Assembly (NCBI RefSeq): GCF_000801105.2
Contig: NC_079512.1
Coordinates: 26,677,848 to 26,741,847 of the forward strand
DNA length: 64,000 bases
DNA from: Raphanus sativus
Lineage: Eukaryota; Streptophyta; Magnoliopsida; Brassicales; Brassicaceae
Direction of reading: 5' to 3'
Position 1 is the first letter of the stretch, and each line of letters begins with the position of its first letter. The notes below the pieces were generated by a model. It was not told the DNA's origin, did not search any database, and was given only the letters and a program-made list of their open reading frames with translations. Below, in pieces: positions 62,302 through 64,000 of the stretch. The position numbers and the translations under genes are program-made.

Positions 62302-64000
62302 TCATCTCCCACCTGATAACTCAATGGCGTCTTGGTTATTCATAGAATCTTCACCCCAATCAAACCTCCTCTGCATCCTCTCGAACTCATGACGTCTCGT
62401 CACCTCCACGTTCTGCCACTCCTCCCATCTCTCCGCAAGACCTTCTCCTTCCAGCATCCTCACAACTTCAGACATCACCGGTCTATCTTCAGGGGAGCCT
62501 TGCGTGCAAAGCAAAGCCACTTGTATCATCATCTCCACTTCTTCTTTCACGTAATCTCCATCCAAGTTCTTATCTACAATCGCTCCCAACCTCTTCTCTC
62601 TCTCCAGCTTCTTCACCTGTCCAAAACAAAAAAAAAAAAGATTATGTTAATTAGTAATAAAATAAAAGGTTAAATTTATTATTATATTACATACGTGGTC
62701 AAGCAGCAAGACATCATCCTCTTCCTCCAAACGTGAAAAATCTATAGCTCTCTGTCCTGTAACAAGCTCAAGAAGCATGATCCCATACCCGAAAACATCG
62801 GTCCTCTCCGACGACTTCCCTGTAGACAGATACTCCGGTGCGATGTGCCCCATCGTTCCTCTAACCTGAGTAGTCACATTAGTCCTCCTAACATCCACCA
62901 ACTTAGCCAAACCGAAATCACCAACCACCGCCTCAAAATCCTCATCCAGCAGAACGTTCGCAGCCTTCACATCTCTGTGTATGATCTTAGGGTTGCAATG
63001 CTCGTGAAGATACTCGAAACCACGCGCCGCTCCCAGTGCGATGCGTTTCCTAGTCTCCCAGTCGAGAACCGGGTCTCCCGCCTTGATCTCTCTGAGACGG
63101 TGCGCGAGGCTGAGGTTCTGCATGAAAGGGTAGACGAGGAGACGCTCTGTTTGCGTGGTGCAGAAGCCTATGAGGCGGAGGAGGTTCCTGTGGACGGCTA
63201 CGCTTATCATCTCGACTTCTCTCTGGAAAGCGGCGTCTCCGCCGGGGGATTCGAAGTCCGTGAGTCTTTTGACGGCGACTTTGGTGTTGTCTGGAAGCAC
63301 TCCTTTGTAGACTTTGCCGAAGCCGCCTTGGCCGAGTACGTTCTTCTCGCTGAAGTTGTCTGTGGCTAGCTGGAGCTCTCTCCATGCGAATCTTTTCAGC
63401 TGTCCGAATGCAATCCTCCTGTCCACTTCACCTAAGAGATAATAAGATGGAGTTTGAAGACTTTTTAGCCTCTCTTTATTTCACACAATTTAATTTATGA
63501 TCAAATGGGGTGGGGGGGTATATGACAAACCTGCAACATCGACGAAGACGTCACGTTTGTAACCTTTATGCCTATCCCTGCAGAACAAAAACACCAAGAT
63601 TCCAAAGAGGATGACTGTAACTCCGGCAACAACTCCTGCGATTATTCCAGTTTTTGGCTTGCTTGAATCACCTATTCACCACCACAGACTAGACCTCATC
63701 AGCAGCAGAAATAAAATAAAAAAATAAAAAATATGGTTCAAGTAATCGCCAGTTACCTGAACGAGCAACCTCGGAGACACAAGGGTGAGGTTGACCAACA
63801 CCACCACAGTTCAAGTTGTTTCCTGTGAAACTATAGTTCATAAAAACATATCAGATCACTGCTCTAAAAGAAAAAAAAATAGATTAAGTAGTCCAGCGTA
63901 CTTGTATTTTGGGATCTCAAATAGAGTTTGAGGAATCTGACCACTGAGATTATTGGAATCAAGCAGACTGCAAACAATGTGATTAAGACAAGAATGCTTT
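62302..64000 (-). CDS. LRR receptor-like kinase, SERK-like LRR-II type (5' part outside window)
   Basis: Visible exons: 63902-63967, 63757-63830, 63531-63671, 62695-63431 and 62302-62616. The N-terminal signal peptide and first LRRs lie beyond the right edge. In order: the last LRR ([13 protein letters not shown]), a Cys-containing juxtamembrane piece ([18 protein letters not shown]), and one membrane span ([20 protein letters not shown]). The complete kinase domain follows: glycine loop [17 protein letters not shown] lysine, [12 protein letters not shown] (RD type), [28 protein letters not shown], and the closing [20 protein letters not shown]. The C-terminal tail ends ELSGGR. It is a plasma-membrane Ser/Thr receptor kinase matching At5g10290 (paralogue At5g65240). 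The ligand is unknown; short-ectodomain kinases of this type usually act as co-receptors. Confidence 0.93.

Overview
The window is plant nuclear DNA: AT-rich, with intron-split genes carrying GT..AG junctions, a nuclear tRNA, Helitrons, MITEs and retroposons. Gene content and order match the top of Arabidopsis chromosome 5 from about At5g10060 to At5g10290. Many genes of that block are missing, and several survive only as fragments at their expected places. That pattern, together with a shortened FLC intron 1, points to one subgenome copy of this block in Brassica or a close Brassiceae relative. Species and paralogue number are inferred, not proven.

Layout: (1) 1-8.8 kb holds the 3' part of a CID-domain RNA polymerase II CTD-binding protein (-), a TPR protein like TPR13 (-) and an intronless EIN3-like factor (EIL4, +). 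(2) 8.9-12.0 kb is a nest of short Helitrons with a Stowaway MITE inside. (3) 12.4-13.2 kb is a pollen Ole e 1-like secreted protein (-). (4) 14.8-18.1 kb is a complete seven-exon FLOWERING LOCUS C gene (196 aa, -). Its intron 1 keeps a paired RY (TGCATG) cold-memory-type element and also carries a ~215 bp internal tandem duplication. (5) 19.6-21.2 kb is the FLC neighbour SOK2/UFC (-). (6) 22.3-23.7 kb is a PIF/Harbinger-type element that has captured several exons of an AP-1 mu-adaptin gene. (7) 24.46-24.66 kb is a relic of plastid FabZ. (8) 25.8-28.7 kb is myo-inositol-1-phosphate synthase (MIPS3, -). (9) 28.8-37 kb is AT-rich and TE-rich. (10) 37.1-41.6 kb is the sulfate transporter SULTR2;1 (+), with a miR395 site in exon 1 and a 0.9 kb hairpin MULE in intron 3. 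(11) 44.1-46.3 kb is an MFS transporter (+). (12) 46.6-47.5 kb is an ARM-repeat pseudogene and tRNA-Arg(ACG). (13) 47.5-52.3 kb is a probable 4.8 kb Helitron (-) with a nested 744 bp poly(A) retroposon. (14) 52.6-53.2 kb holds rearranged relics of ASN3 and RABH1e, including an in-frame chimeric ORF. (15) 59.8-61.0 kb is MYB92 (+). (16) 62.3-64.0 kb is the 3' part of an LRR receptor kinase (-).

These genes do not form one pathway. What unites them is inherited colinearity. FLC and SOK2/UFC are the functionally interesting pair, because in Arabidopsis they lie in one vernalization-responsive chromatin domain. I joined exons by hand from reading frame and splice sites. Each complete gene closes in frame at about the length expected of its Arabidopsis counterpart.

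The most unusual signal is a recurring footprint in non-coding DNA: about eleven tiny insertions (10-28 bp), most of them a few bases plus an A-tract (or its complement), each between perfect or near-perfect 13-17 bp direct repeats. They look like extremely truncated retroposons.
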